DNA of 64,000 nt from Blastobasis lacticolella (taxonomy: Eukaryota; Arthropoda; Insecta; Lepidoptera; Blastobasidae), in NCBI GenBank assembly GCA_905147135.1, contig LR990044.1, positions 8,002,122-8,066,121 of the forward strand, in the 5' to 3' direction. Position numbers and translations under genes: made by a program. Shown here in pieces: positions 11,845 through 22,575 of the stretch (positions within the stretch are counted from its first letter, which is position 1; each line of letters begins with the position of its first letter). Below the pieces are notes generated by a model. That model saw only the letters and a program-made list of their open reading frames with translations, had not been told where the DNA came from and did not search any database.

Positions 11845-12118
11845 GTGTAGTTTAGGAGTTCCGATGGCCGTGTGGTGTCCGGCAGAGTACAATAGCACCA
11901 ACCCCTTACACTCATGGGTGTCGTACAAGGCGACTAATGTTTTCGAGGCAAAAGATCAAGAGTCTCCGTGGTCTGGAAAATGGGCAGCAGCATTTTCCAT
12001 TGTATTATTTAAACACTGCGATCTCCAACCCGCCTGCCAAGCGTGGAGATTATGAAAATCTTTCGTGGGAGAGGCCCTAAGTCCTGCAGTGGACTGTTAC
12101 GGGCTGTGATGATGATGG
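11845..12118 (+). repeat. Dispersed LINE-type 3' repeat
   Basis: The plus-strand counterpart of 1-255. It ends 'gtcctgcagtggactgtta' then 'cgggctgtgatgatgatgg'. A 70-codon ORF overlaps it (11843-12055), but the same family at 1-255 is not open, so I do not call it coding. Confidence 0.65.
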
Positions 12119-12119
12119 C

Positions 12120-12300
12120 CACCTACCGTTTTCATCATGAGATCAGCTCGATAGTATCATAACATTGCATTGTCACCGAACTTACATGCGTGTGCCAAAT
12201 TTCAGCTTTCAATTTCAATCGGAAACCGGGCTATGGGTCAAATTTAAGTTGCAAGATTTTATTACGAACAGTCATACGGACATGTATAAATAAAAGCTTG
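12120..12300 (+). repeat. RTE-like LINE 3' tail
   Basis: Contains 'tgtgccaaatttcagct', 'caatcggaaac', 'gttgcaagattt', 'catacggacatg' and 'ataaaagcttgtaac'. I know this order from lepidopteran RTE-type 3' ends. A related tail lies at 49375-49560. Non-coding. Confidence 0.5.
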
Positions 12301-13094
12301 TAACAAAATAAGATTTACTTATCTAAATACTACACTAATACTACACTAAATATCTGTTACGGTGTAACGAACCAACCTCTCTGTGTAACCAACTACTCGT
12401 CTCTCGCGCAGTAAGAATCTCTATAAACGTTCAACTATAGCCTTTTTTATTTTTCCGGGGGAAATAGTGATTTCTTGTTTATAATATTAATAGGTATAAT
12501 GTAAAAGTAACAAAATATTATATTAGAATGACGGTACCGTAAAAAATATTTCCATACTAATTTTTAGATAGGTAACATATAGGGTAACATAGAGTGTGGG
12601 CCTCACGACCGCTTCTGATACGATTCTATTGTGAAACCTAAATACAATTCTTGTTCCAAAGAACAATACAACAAATTGTTTTCCTTTTCCTGTTAATTGT
12701 AGGAACCTATGTCATTCCTAAGGATATCAATTCCACGTTCCCCTAAGACAACAACCGTTATACTTAGGCAACATACTTATTCAGAGGTATATACTTGTGT
12801 GACTGATCACTTTGTTTGGGATCGCACACCTATCTATCATCCTGACTGGCGGATTGGCGGTTTGGGCAAATTTAGGAAAACACCTTTTTGAAATTCAATT
12901 ACCTACATTTCCAACCTTCATAGCAGGTTAGTAAAAAAAAATTATTTATATTTTGTAATACACTCGATAATAATTTGAACAACATTACACGCTGGTGTAG
13001 ACAACGCTGACTGCCCTGTTCCCCGAAAAATATAACCTCGGTGTCTTCAAATTGAGTAAATAAGTGTCTACTAAGTATACTATTTTAAACCGGT

Positions 13095-13296
13095 GAGATT
13101 TGCAGAACTGTAGCTTTGGCAGTGGAAGGACATTTGGCTTTTTGCTGACAGAGCGAAGTGCTAAAGAGGTGATCAACGCATTGGCGATACCCCTGGCGCT
13201 ACCCGCTGCTACGGTGATGTCTATAGGCAGGGGCAACCACTTTCCATCAGGTGGCCCGGTTGCCTGTTTTCCTACCGTATGACATAAAAAAAGTAT
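13095..13296 (+). mobile_element. SINE-C copy, 5' truncated
   Basis: From 'gcagaactgtagctttggc' through 'acgcattggcgatac', 'ggcaggggcaaccactttc', 'aggtggcccggttgcctg' to 'gtatgacataaaaaaag'. Compare the full-length copies at 41766-42060 and 55574-55869. The ORFs across it are incidental. Confidence 0.8.
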
Positions 13297-14304
13297 GCTA
13301 CGTCTCCGACCTTATCGTCTCCTCCCATCAGGTGATACTCACCAAGGTTGTTTTATTACTAAGGTGGCAAACAATGGTAAGTAGTCTCCGCAGCCTATGG
13401 ATATTTCGTAATTCGAACGAAGTCTTTGATCAAAACCAGACGGCCAGACAATACTCAAAAATAAAATAAACTTGAAAGTAGTCACTCTACCCGTATAACA
13501 ATAAAAAATGAAAAAATCTGATTGTAAGGTATTCGAGTAAGTCGGAGGCGGCGCGAAATCTCATTTTTATCCCCCGGTGGTAATGTGACAGATACAAAGC
13601 GGTATTCAGCCTGACCAATAGACAGAGATTAGATATTTATGTCTAAGTATTTGTTAGACTGCTAGCTTGAGTAGGGGAAGGTCGTATAGTATTAGACATA
13701 ATATTTTAGTTTTAACAAATAATGTCTCGCGATTATAGACATGAATTAATAATTGTGCAGTTTGAACTTCATTTATTATGTGCTTTCGGTAAGTAAGTAA
13801 GATAGGTAAGTAGGTAAAAGTAAGATAACTTTATCGATAAAAGATTTACATAAATAATAATTAAAAAAAAAAGTCGGATATTGTCCTGTAGTATCGGACA
13901 ATATACTTTAAAGACAAAAAGATATTAGTCCTTGCATCGTTTTCATAAGAGATTTAAGGAAAACGTAAAATATACAATTTGGGGACTGTTTAATTAAGTT
14001 TTTCATTTTGTGAGTGAATCAGAAATTTATTCACTCACAAAATTCGATGCGGTGCGCTTAAAGGGGTTAGCAGCTAACAATCCACTAGTTCAACGTGTGT
14101 CTAGAATGGCATGTTTTGCTTGTGCGTTAATAAATGGCGCTTATGTAGTGAAACAGAGATGTTATCAATATTGTCCGATATTATACGCTGTCCAATACTA
14201 GGTTAAGACACCTAAGATTAACAGAACATATTTCTATAACTTTGATGATAGCCAAGTAAAATATGCTCTTATGCGATGCGACGACGATAGCGTGTTTGTT
14301 TTAT

Positions 14305-14362
14305 TATATGGCAGACAAAACAGGCAAGCGGGCCACCTGATGGAAAGTGGTCACCGCCGCTA
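14305..14362 (-). mobile_element. SINE-C 3' end fragment
   Basis: 'ggcagacaaaacaggcaagc' followed by 'gggccacctgatggaaagtg' is the reverse complement of the SINE-C 3' end. Only about 60 bases remain. Confidence 0.7.
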
Positions 14363-14889
14363 ATTTCGGCTCTGCGTTGTAGCTCAGATTTAAAATCCAT
14401 TTGCTTTACAACTTTCCTTTTTGTTGTCCATTACCAAATTAAAAACAACTTGTAAATATTTTAAGGTAAGATCTAGGTTTTCTCTAGTTCCACTGTGAAG
14501 TTTCTCTAGTTTTGCAATGTAGTTACACCATGACAGTTTCATAGACAAGCCGCACAGTGGAAGGCTTTTTACTTAAATGAGTATTAGTGTTGCCGTAGTA
14601 TCGATCGTTTGCCAATCGAAAATAATCTACAATATCGATAATATCGATAGCAATTATTTAGTAAATACTATCTAATATATACTATTAAAAACTAAAATTG
14701 GAAACAAAACTAACGAATTATTGTCTCATTCTCTTAAAACACTTTATATCTTCTCTATTTTTAAACATATTCAGAAACTAGCTTTGCTTTGCTAATAATT
14801 AAACGAAACTGTATCAAATCCAGTAGTTACTTACTAATAGTAACTTAATTAAAAAACAATGCCTATACCATTATGCTATAAGTTCACAA

Positions 14890-15010
14890 CTTAAAAATAG
14901 GCTTGGACAATTTCACACAGCGCTATCTGGCTCCAAACTAAGAAAAGCCTGTACTATGCATCCTAGATAACTGATACACTACTTATATACGATTTTAAAT
15001 ACATACACAT
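14890..15010 (-). mobile_element. SINE-A fragment, 3' half
   Basis: Reverse complement of the SINE-A 3' half: 'ggcttggacaatttcacac', 'agcgctatctggctccaaac', 'ctagataactgatacacta', 'ttttaaatacatac'. The head is missing. Confidence 0.7.
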
Positions 15011-15716
15011 ACATACTCCTAACTATCGATAGCCAACCACTACATGCAACACTAATAAGTATGAACATGCTCAGTAGTTGCGGCTAGAAAGTTCTCCCAG
15101 TAATAGGCTTACAAAATTCGCTTGTGTTCACTTCGCGAATTTCCCAAATGAACGTTCAACGAGTTGGTACTTGTTAAATAAATGTTCAAAGAGAGTATCC
15201 AGGTAAGTCTTTGCAAAATGTCAAGTATCTTGTCGTTTACTCGTAGTATACCTATTCGATTATGAGCGAGTTCCGTTTAACTTGTACTCGAGTTCTGTGC
15301 GAATCTCGTTTTGTAATACTGCACTTGTGTGTATAGTTGCGTAAATGAGTTTCTATTTAGACATAGACATAGACATAGACATTATTTATTTTGACATCAC
15401 AATACTCATAATACAAAACTCATGGATCAAGTTACATTTGTATATCTAAATTTAACATAACTATATATATTTAAAACCTATTCAATAAAAGCGATTCGAA
15501 TATGGAGTAATACGATGTCATATTTCTCGGTACTGCGTGCGTTTTCTAGTTGTTGTTTAATAGGGTTTGAAAATTCATGTAGGTACGTGCTTAGAAAGCG
15601 GGTGTAGTGACGTGTGCTGTCAGCACAGTACAATCAAAGTATATAGAACGTCTCCCCCCCTCCGACCATTTACCCTGCTCTCCTCCATGATTATGGCATC
15701 TTAGCCATACAATTCT

Positions 15717-16572
15717 GTTGACGGGTGTTGTAGACGCTTACACTATTCCATTAACGGTTATCGTAAAATATAGCATTCCATTGACAAGTATCGTGGTATA
15801 TAGCGCCAATACTATTCCAATGACGGGTGTATTAGAATAAAGCGCCAACATTATTCCGTTGACGGGTGTCGTAGAACATAGCGCCATTACTATCCCAATG
15901 ACGGGTGTTGAAGAATATAGCGCCAACATTATTCCGTTGACGGGTGTCGTAGAATATAGCACCAATATTATTCCAATGACTGGTGTCGTAGAATATAGCG
16001 CCAACCCTATTCCATAGACGGGTGTCGTAGAATATAGCGCCAACATTATTCAATTGATGGGTGTCGTAGAATAAAGCGACCTCACTATTCAATTGACGGG
16101 TGTCGTAAAATATAGCGATAACACTATTCCATTGCGGGTGTCGTAGAATATAGTGCCAACACTATTCCATTGACGGGTGTCGTAGAATATAGTGCCAACA
16201 CTATTCCATTGACGGGTGTCGTCGAATATAGCGCCAACATTATTCCATTGACGGGTGTCGTAGAATATAGTGCCAACATTATTCCATTGACGGGTGTCGT
16301 AGAATATAGCGCCAACACTATTCCATTGACGGGTGTCGTAGAATATAGTGCCAACACTATTCCATTGACGGGTGTCGTAGAATATAGCGCCAACATTATT
16401 CCATTGACGGGTGTCGTAGAATATGGCGCCCTCACTATTCCATTGACGGGTATCGTAGAATATAGCGCCAACATTAATACATTGACGGGTGTCGTAGAAT
16501 ATAGCGCCCTCACTAATCCATAGACGGGTGTCGTAAAATATAGCGATAACACTATTCCATTGACGGGTTTCC
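15717..16572. repeat. 39-base minisatellite, about 22 copies
   Basis: A tandem array whose unit (39 bases) is built from 'attccattgacgggtgtcg', 'tagaatatag' and 'cgccaacatt'. I count about 22 units in 856 bases. The central units (about 16140-16440) are almost identical. The flanking ones drift, with the most diverged units at the left end. A recurrent difference is cgcc versus tgcc, a CpG-to-TpG change. Because 39 is divisible by three, frames on both strands stay open for up to 166 codons (13-residue repeats such as RQWNSVGAIFYDT), but several overlapping frames are open at once and none has splice or promoter context, so I treat the array as non-coding. Confidence 0.95.
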
Positions 16573-17134
16573 TCTATTCCGCCTGACAAAAGTGGAAATT
16601 ATGGCAATAGAAGAGTAGAATGTTTTTTTTTATCTACAAGATGGACGAGTAAGGTCGTGAGATAGTAGCAAGTATGGGACCGATCCTTGAAAATGTTTGA
16701 TTTTTCTTTATGAACATAATTTCTTTACACTCATACAATATGTATTGATATAATAGGGTAAGGCAATACCCACAACAAATTCCATAAAATGACCAGTCAT
16801 TCACTGAAATATTTAAATAAGGGCATTTATAATACTTATCACAGAAGTGAGCAAAACAGTACATAAGCTCATGCTTTTACCACAAACTTAGTTGTTATAT
16901 AGAAAGCGATAAAACTTTATCGCACTAACTTTACTTCGTGAGTGATATTACTGTACTATATTAAAGAAATGAAAATAAGTTCTTGTGTAGTCGCGCATTT
17001 TATAGGCCAAGGCTAGAACAAAACAGCTTTAAACCCGTCTTTTTCGAACAACCTAGGTATGCTGGAGAGAGACCTATTTTTCTATTTATCTTTTGTCTCT
17101 CGAAACGTTACTTAGTTGATTCTTTATCGACAAA

Positions 17135-17735
17135 ACCAGCCGCAACATGGTTACGTTGTATAGGTTCAGGACCTTAAGCTATGTTCTTATGCCGCACGAA
17201 ACAAAATCAGTCCCGGCAGTTTAGAGAAAAATGTATGTCTTTTGTACATTTGTATGACAAGTGACGTATCTTTGAATCAGCAGCGACATCGTTACGGAGT
17301 ATAGGTTAAGCACCTTCAACTTTGTTCTTACGTACGTTATCAAAATCGGTCCCGGCAGTTTCGTGAAAAAAGCATTTATAGTCATACAAACATGTGACAA
17401 ATAAATACATTTTTCTCGAAACTGCCGGAACCGATTTTGATGTCGTGTGGCATAAGAATATAGTTAAAGGTGCTCTATCAATACTCCGTAACCAAGGCGC
17501 TGCTGGTTCAAAGAATACGCACTTGTCATAAAAATGTACAAAAGACATCCATTTTTCTCTAAACTGCCGGGACTGATTTTGTTTCGTGCGGCATAAGAAC
17601 ATAGTTGAAGGTGCTCAACCTATACTTCGTAACCATGTCGCTGCTGGTTCAAAGAATACGGTTCTTGTCATACAAATGTGACAAATAAATGCTTTTTTCT
17701 CGATACTGCCGGGACCGATTTTGATGCCATCTTGT
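17135..17735. repeat. Large inverted repeat (foldback) with an extra direct copy
   Basis: A block of roughly 130 bases occurs about five times. Two copies lie in one orientation (about 17140-17270 and 17270-17384) and three in the other (about 17400-17530, 17545-17670 and 17690-17735, partial). Diagnostic pieces are 'aaaatcagtcccggcagttt' against 'aaactgccgggactgatttt', 'ttatgccgcacgaaac' against 'gtttcgtgcggcataa', and the 'gacatcgttacggagtatag' segment. The symmetry centre is near 17390, so a transcript would fold into a stem of about 230-250 pairs, by eye around 85-90 percent matched. A foldback transposon or a hairpin small-RNA precursor is possible. No ORF. Confidence 0.85.
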
Positions 17736-18064
17736 ACAAATATGCAGCTGAGGCACCCTAACCCATAGTTTATCACCGTAATGCTGCTGGTTCATAGACC
17801 ACTTTTGCCCAGTCTCCTTTATTTTAAATTACTAAGGTATGTGTTTTTTATTTAAGGAAAAAGTGTATTTTTACCAAATAGTTCTCATTATACCCGTAAA
17901 AAGTGTTGCCGCTGTATTGCTAAAATATAGTTGATTTGGCTACTATATATTTTCCCAACAGTATATAGTATCTTGACCCACAATATAGTAGGATACTATA
18001 TTAAATAGTACATTTGGCAACCCTATTTACACCCATGTTAGTATCAAATATCAAGAGTACTCAC

Positions 18065-18211
18065 CGTCAGCATTGTCTCGGTCGGGCCCGCTGTCGTGTT
18101 CCGACTCCGATTCGTCCCATATAGTGTCAGTGGTGATCTTCTGGCGGGAGCACTCGATCCAGTAGCCAGGCGTGGGTATCAGGTTGTGCGGGTACTCCTC
18201 GCAGAATTCAT
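18065..18211 (-). CDS. Main-gene internal exon (147 bases, phase 1 to 1)
   Basis: On the minus strand the acceptor is CTAATTTCCAG (AG at 18213-18212) and the donor is GACG/GTGAGT, a perfect consensus. Completing a codon begun by the 37-kb exon (G plus AT gives Asp), it encodes 48 residues beginning EFCEEYPHNLIPTPGYWIEC, then SRQKITTDTIWDESESEHD and SGPDRDNAD. The first half is rich in aromatic residues, Pro and Cys, as in a folded segment. The second half is strongly acidic and Ser-rich, resembling a linker with casein-kinase-2-type sites (SESE). The other two frames are closed. Family not recognised. Confidence 0.88.
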
Positions 18212-19054
18212 CTGGAAATTAGGAGGATGTTAGTCTGGGCCGTATTTTTTAACACGCCTTGAGTCTAGCGGTTTCCAATTTGGATTTTCGGCATCAATAA
18301 TTCAATATTTTGATGCCTGATGCTTTACACTCATTCGCAATTAAAAGTCTCGGATCAACTACTTAAAATGCACATAATTATTACTAATGCAAGTATCACT
18401 TTTCATTCAAAAACATTCCTTTCCACCTACGCTCTCATTTAATTTGCGAAAACACTTGATAAGTAAACGAAATAGATTTTAAAATGGAATGTGAAGTTGG
18501 TGAGGAATATCATATTCAATTTGTTCTCCGGGGAGTTGGGCGAAGGGTCCGGAAACGGCCATGTCTACCGGAAACCCAGTGGCGCACCGTTGAGCTCCGA
18601 CAGACCCATTGTTTGTACAGACTCGGTGTGGGCTATGAATTTAGTTATAAGGGAGTAATTATATATTTTTTATTTGACTAGCGAGCTGCGATTTTGATAA
18701 ATAACGCACCTGAAGAAAAGAAGAGCGACTTTAATGTGCCTGAAAAGCTAAACTGTCATAAGGATGTGAGGCAAACCGTTTTTTTACATACAGAACGCAC
18801 ATCGCTACGAAAAGTCGAAGTATGGGTAAAATATTTCTTTTTCTCACATCCTGACACCAGAAGTTTTCTCGGAAGGCATCTATATGTCTCTCTGTCTACC
18901 GTGGAGGAGTCTTGTAGAAACCAAACTCACATCTCAAAGCGATCGACGAAAACGTCAGCATACAGAAAAATAATCTTTTAACACGATTATTTATTGACAT
19001 GGATAAGGATACTCGTAGGTACGCGTGCTCATTTCTAATAATAAAAATAAAAAT

Positions 19055-19405
19055 ATTTTTTGCCTTTATTTCCCGGTTGTGCTCGTGCGCGAGAAGGCCC
19101 GGGGTCCGCCTAGATTGTGATCCAGGATTTGGCAGATCAGGTAATTACAGTGGGGCGACTGTAATCTGATTTCCATGACCCTGCTACCATGGGAACCTGA
19201 CCAGATTGGATCATGCTTACATATTCAGTCGCTTGAATGTGCAGGTTTCATCACGATGTTTTCCCTCATCGTAAGAGCATCGGATAGTATTGAACTAATG
19301 CACTTAACTCAGAAAAGTCATTGGTACATGGCCGTAGTGGGATTCGAAAGCGGTGCCTCTCGCTTACGAGTTGGATACTCCACCGACGCTGCCCGTGTGC
19401 TCATA
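19055..19405 (-). mobile_element. SINE-B copy, nearly full length
   Basis: On the minus strand it starts with a decayed tRNA-like head (GGCGTCG side near 19400, B-box remnant at about 19345-19360, 'gtgggattcgaaagc'), then the SINE-B body, and ends near 'cacaaccggga' at 19080. The B box has drifted from the GGTTCGAATCC seen at 30148-30165. Confidence 0.85.
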
Positions 19406-20169
19406 TCTATTGTACATAATCCCATAACGTCTTTCTCTCAGTAGCAAATAGCCTAACATTTTTCTGCTCCTGAGCTTTGAGCACGTTGAAAATATTCTCG
19501 CTGTCGATTACACTACACTTACTATGTTAGTTGTAACCCAGAAAGATCTGTAGCTTAGCTACCCATTACTCATGGCCGAGTGGTGAATTAAATATTTGCC
19601 GAGCACCAGAGCCGGCTGTAACAAACACTAAGTCATATTTTCAGTGTAACGAACAAATGTGTGGAGTCCGGAATGAGTTTGTTTAGACATATGTTTACTT
19701 CATATTTTTCGGACATCAGGGATTATGAATAGCGTAGGCAGTGGCGTTGTAGTGTAGTTTAGGTGTAGTGGTTAGCTTTGAGCATAATAGATGAGCATAT
19801 TACTACATTTGCGTTTTTATAATAATTTATATTATGTTACACCAGGGCACTGGGATAATGATGGTTAAACCTACGGAACCGAGCAGTACATCTTAATAGA
19901 TAAAATAAGTAGAGGTAAACTGGACCATTGCTTTATCACCCTAAGGTTGAAGTTCCGTTGCATCGGTGCATTGATTTTTCCTTGCGAGACTATTCTCACA
20001 GTTCCCCATCTCGACCTTATCGATATTAGTTACCTTTATGGAAATATTTGACCGAACTGATCTTTGTCCATTCATTTTGTCTAAACAACCTCTGTTCCTA
20101 AAAACTCTGTTTATTTTTCAACGTTTAATTTTATGAAAATATTTTAGGTTCGTAAAACGAGCATGTTCT

Positions 20170-20760
20170 AACATTAAGGGCGAATTGAACCAAATTCTTA
20201 AGCGTATTTAAGCCTAAGATAAATACTATATTTCATTACACATTATTAAACATAATTCTTTAACGTGTTAAAAATTTGGCACAAGCCGCCCTAAGTTTCT
20301 AAAGTTAAGAAAGCCTATGTAAAAAGGTTGAAGGTAGTTAAGCTTAAGATAAACACAATATTTCATACAACATTACGTGAGTATTTAAAAGTTTGCGCAA
20401 GCCGGGCTGGCTAAGTTTGAAAAAACTTAAGAAAGCTGGTATTAAAAAGACCATGTGAATCTTAATGGTATCAAATGTAATTTTATAACGAACTCAGTTA
20501 TTGAAACTCCACGTGATGTAAACCAACAACTTCAAGAAAATCAGGAAGCGATACGTTCGTTCGTATTCATTTCTAGGGTGCCTTTTACTCAATTCTACAT
20601 TTATACAAAATGGTTATTTAAAATAAACGGTTAAATCCTACCCAAGGCTTGTCGCGGCTTGAACCAAATTCTTAAGATAAACACAACATTTCATACAAAA
20701 TAACGAACGCCATTATTAAATGAGTAATAATTTGGTGCAAGCTGGGCTAAATATAGCATA
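20170..20760. repeat. Cluster of three diverged direct repeats (~100 bases each)
   Basis: Copies at about 20178-20300, 20335-20425 and 20656-20755 share 'gataaacacaatatttcat', 'acaacattac'-like and 'ggcacaagccgccctaag'/'gcgcaagccgggctggctaa' blocks. Two of them begin 'gaaccaaattcttaag'. Spacing is irregular, so this is a local duplication rather than a satellite. No coding frame. Confidence 0.6.
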
Positions 20761-21278
20761 TTAATGCCCGGTTGTACAAAACTTTAAGCGTCGCTTGATA
20801 TTGCTAACAACATTTATAAAGTATCCTCACACCAATATAAACCTCGCGTGATGTCATGTGAACAAATCACGTGGAAACTCAACTCGCTAAATCACATTTA
20901 ACTTTGTGATCGAATTTGTGACTCCTAAATGCTTAGGAATATCTTAAAGCGCCATTTAAGAGTTGCCTAAGTTTAGTGCAGTCGGTCATTAGTAGCAGTC
21001 ATCATCACAATTCAAGTGTAGTATCCACGAACATCTTCACTCTGGCTTGCATCTTCATAGTAGCATGCTGAATGCGCCACGCTCGGATCACTGTAAGGTA
21101 GAACACCAAACTTTAAGCAATATGCTTGGCGTTCTTACTTAGAGTGGACCGCACGTGGCATTTCTTGACATTTCTTCATCTTCGGCTGGCACGGAGTCTT
21201 CTATTGGCATTGTCGATAACTATATGTAACATTAAAAAATTTACTGAAATATAAACAAAAATACAGGATTTTTAATAT

Positions 21279-21445
21279 AGGGTGTTTTGTTTTGAGTCGT
21301 ATTAAGTGAATAAACACACGACGGCCACATTTGAAATATAAATGCCATAAAATTATCTTTCCCATAAAGCTAGTTTTATTGATACTAAATCCTTTTCTCT
21401 TTGTTTTATTTCAATTTAAAGTTCTTCGCCTCTAAAAAACACCCT
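21279..21445. mobile_element. MITE-like element, 167 bases
   Basis: Terminal inverted repeats AGGGTGTTTT (21279-21288) and AAAACACCCT (21436-21445). The interior ('ccataaaattatctttccc', 'cttttctctttgttttatt') is repeated at about 40625-40740 in the same orientation. A clear target duplication is not visible, so the superfamily is uncertain. Confidence 0.65.
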
Positions 21446-22334
21446 TTACAATCATTTCAAGATTCGAACTCTACACTTATGAACTAAAAAGTAACAGTAA
21501 ATGCATGAAGACAATAATACTAGAAAAATAATAGCTTTATTTTTCATAGTTTTATACACGTTAAAAATAATACCCTGTATAATCTCAGAATCCAATAATA
21601 ATATCAGAAAAAAACAGGTATAAAACGGAATAATTAAAATAATAAGACATACGTATCATTATATTTTTTTAAGGTAACACACTTTCCCCGGTACGAGCAC
21701 AATACACACAATATATGTGGGTTAGATTTTATTTACATAAAAAATATTTACAATAAGAAATAAAAAATAAACACTGATACTTTTATCGTATATATTTAAT
21801 CGACTACCTTTATAAGATATTCCTCAAATAACAGCAGTGTTCCACAAAGTTTTGCTAACTTTAAATGAATACAGTTATATAAAATGATACGGAGTGTGAA
21901 TCTGTAAACTCAACTCAACTCAAACTCAAGTGTGTTCAAGCGATTAATAAATATATTTTTTTATTTAGTGTCATTAACATTAATTTCAGTTTGAAGATAT
22001 TGAAATGGTTTATCTCAATTACCCTGTACAGCGGTCTCTCAATGTCAGTGACCGCGAACTGAATCGCCAAGTCGCTAGAGACTGTCGCTGCACATTGAAA
22101 AATATTGCTGTGAAAAACATTGGCTAGTTACTTATTGGATTTTTTTGAACAAATATCATATGGTGTGGGTTTAACGGTATTGTTTTAATATTTGTTTGTG
22201 GCAGTTAACTTACTATGAGAAAATAAAACTTCTGCTTTATAAAAATGACTTCTACGAACGTACGTATAATGAACAATGTATTTCAAGAACCAAGTAAGCT
22301 CATAAACCTTCTACAATTTAGTATGAAAATAAAT

Positions 22335-22575
22335 AATAATAATAAATATGCGTGGACAATTCACACAGCGTCATCTAGCTTCAAAGTAAGCAAATCTTGT
22401 GTTATGGGATAAACTAATTATATATTTTTTAAATACATACTTATTATACCTACAATACCCAGACCCGTAACAGAAATTAAAATTCATCATTTCAATTTCT
22501 GCCCGGCCGGGAATCAAACCCGGGATAGAGGTCCGTGGCAGACTAATGTTAATCAACTGTTCCACTCAAACAACA
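22335..22575 (-). mobile_element. SINE-A copy, nearly full length
   Basis: Reverse complement of SINE-A. The tRNA-like end is at the right (B-box 'gggaatcaaacccggg' at about 22510-22525), then 'cagaaattaaaattcatcat', and the 3' half with 'cacagcgtcatctagcttc' at the left. The A-box end is degenerate. Confidence 0.8.

Larger units (their letters stand above)
8224..18064. other. Intron between the 18.1-kb and 8.1-kb exons
   Basis: About 9.8 kb. It holds SINE-B (9296-9560), Helitron-like end (9777), dispersed repeat (10498-10655), LINE-type tails (11845-12300), SINE-C copies (13095-13296; 14305-14362), SINE-A fragment (14890-15010), minisatellite (15717-16572) and inverted repeat (17135-17735). 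Between these, 8260-9290, 9900-10480, 10800-11840, 12300-13090 and 13500-14300 show no repeats I recognise and no exon. Confidence 0.55.

Noticed and set aside
11843..12055. 70-codon plus-strand ORF
   Set aside because: Lies wholly within a dispersed repeat also present, disrupted, at 1-255.
15717..16572. CRISPR-like array
   Set aside because: No unique spacers between repeats; a plain tandem minisatellite in a eukaryotic intron.
15738..16589. Long overlapping ORFs (up to 166 codons) encoding 13-residue repeats
   Set aside because: They follow from a 39-base tandem repeat (divisible by three); several frames on both strands are open at once and there is no splice or promoter context.
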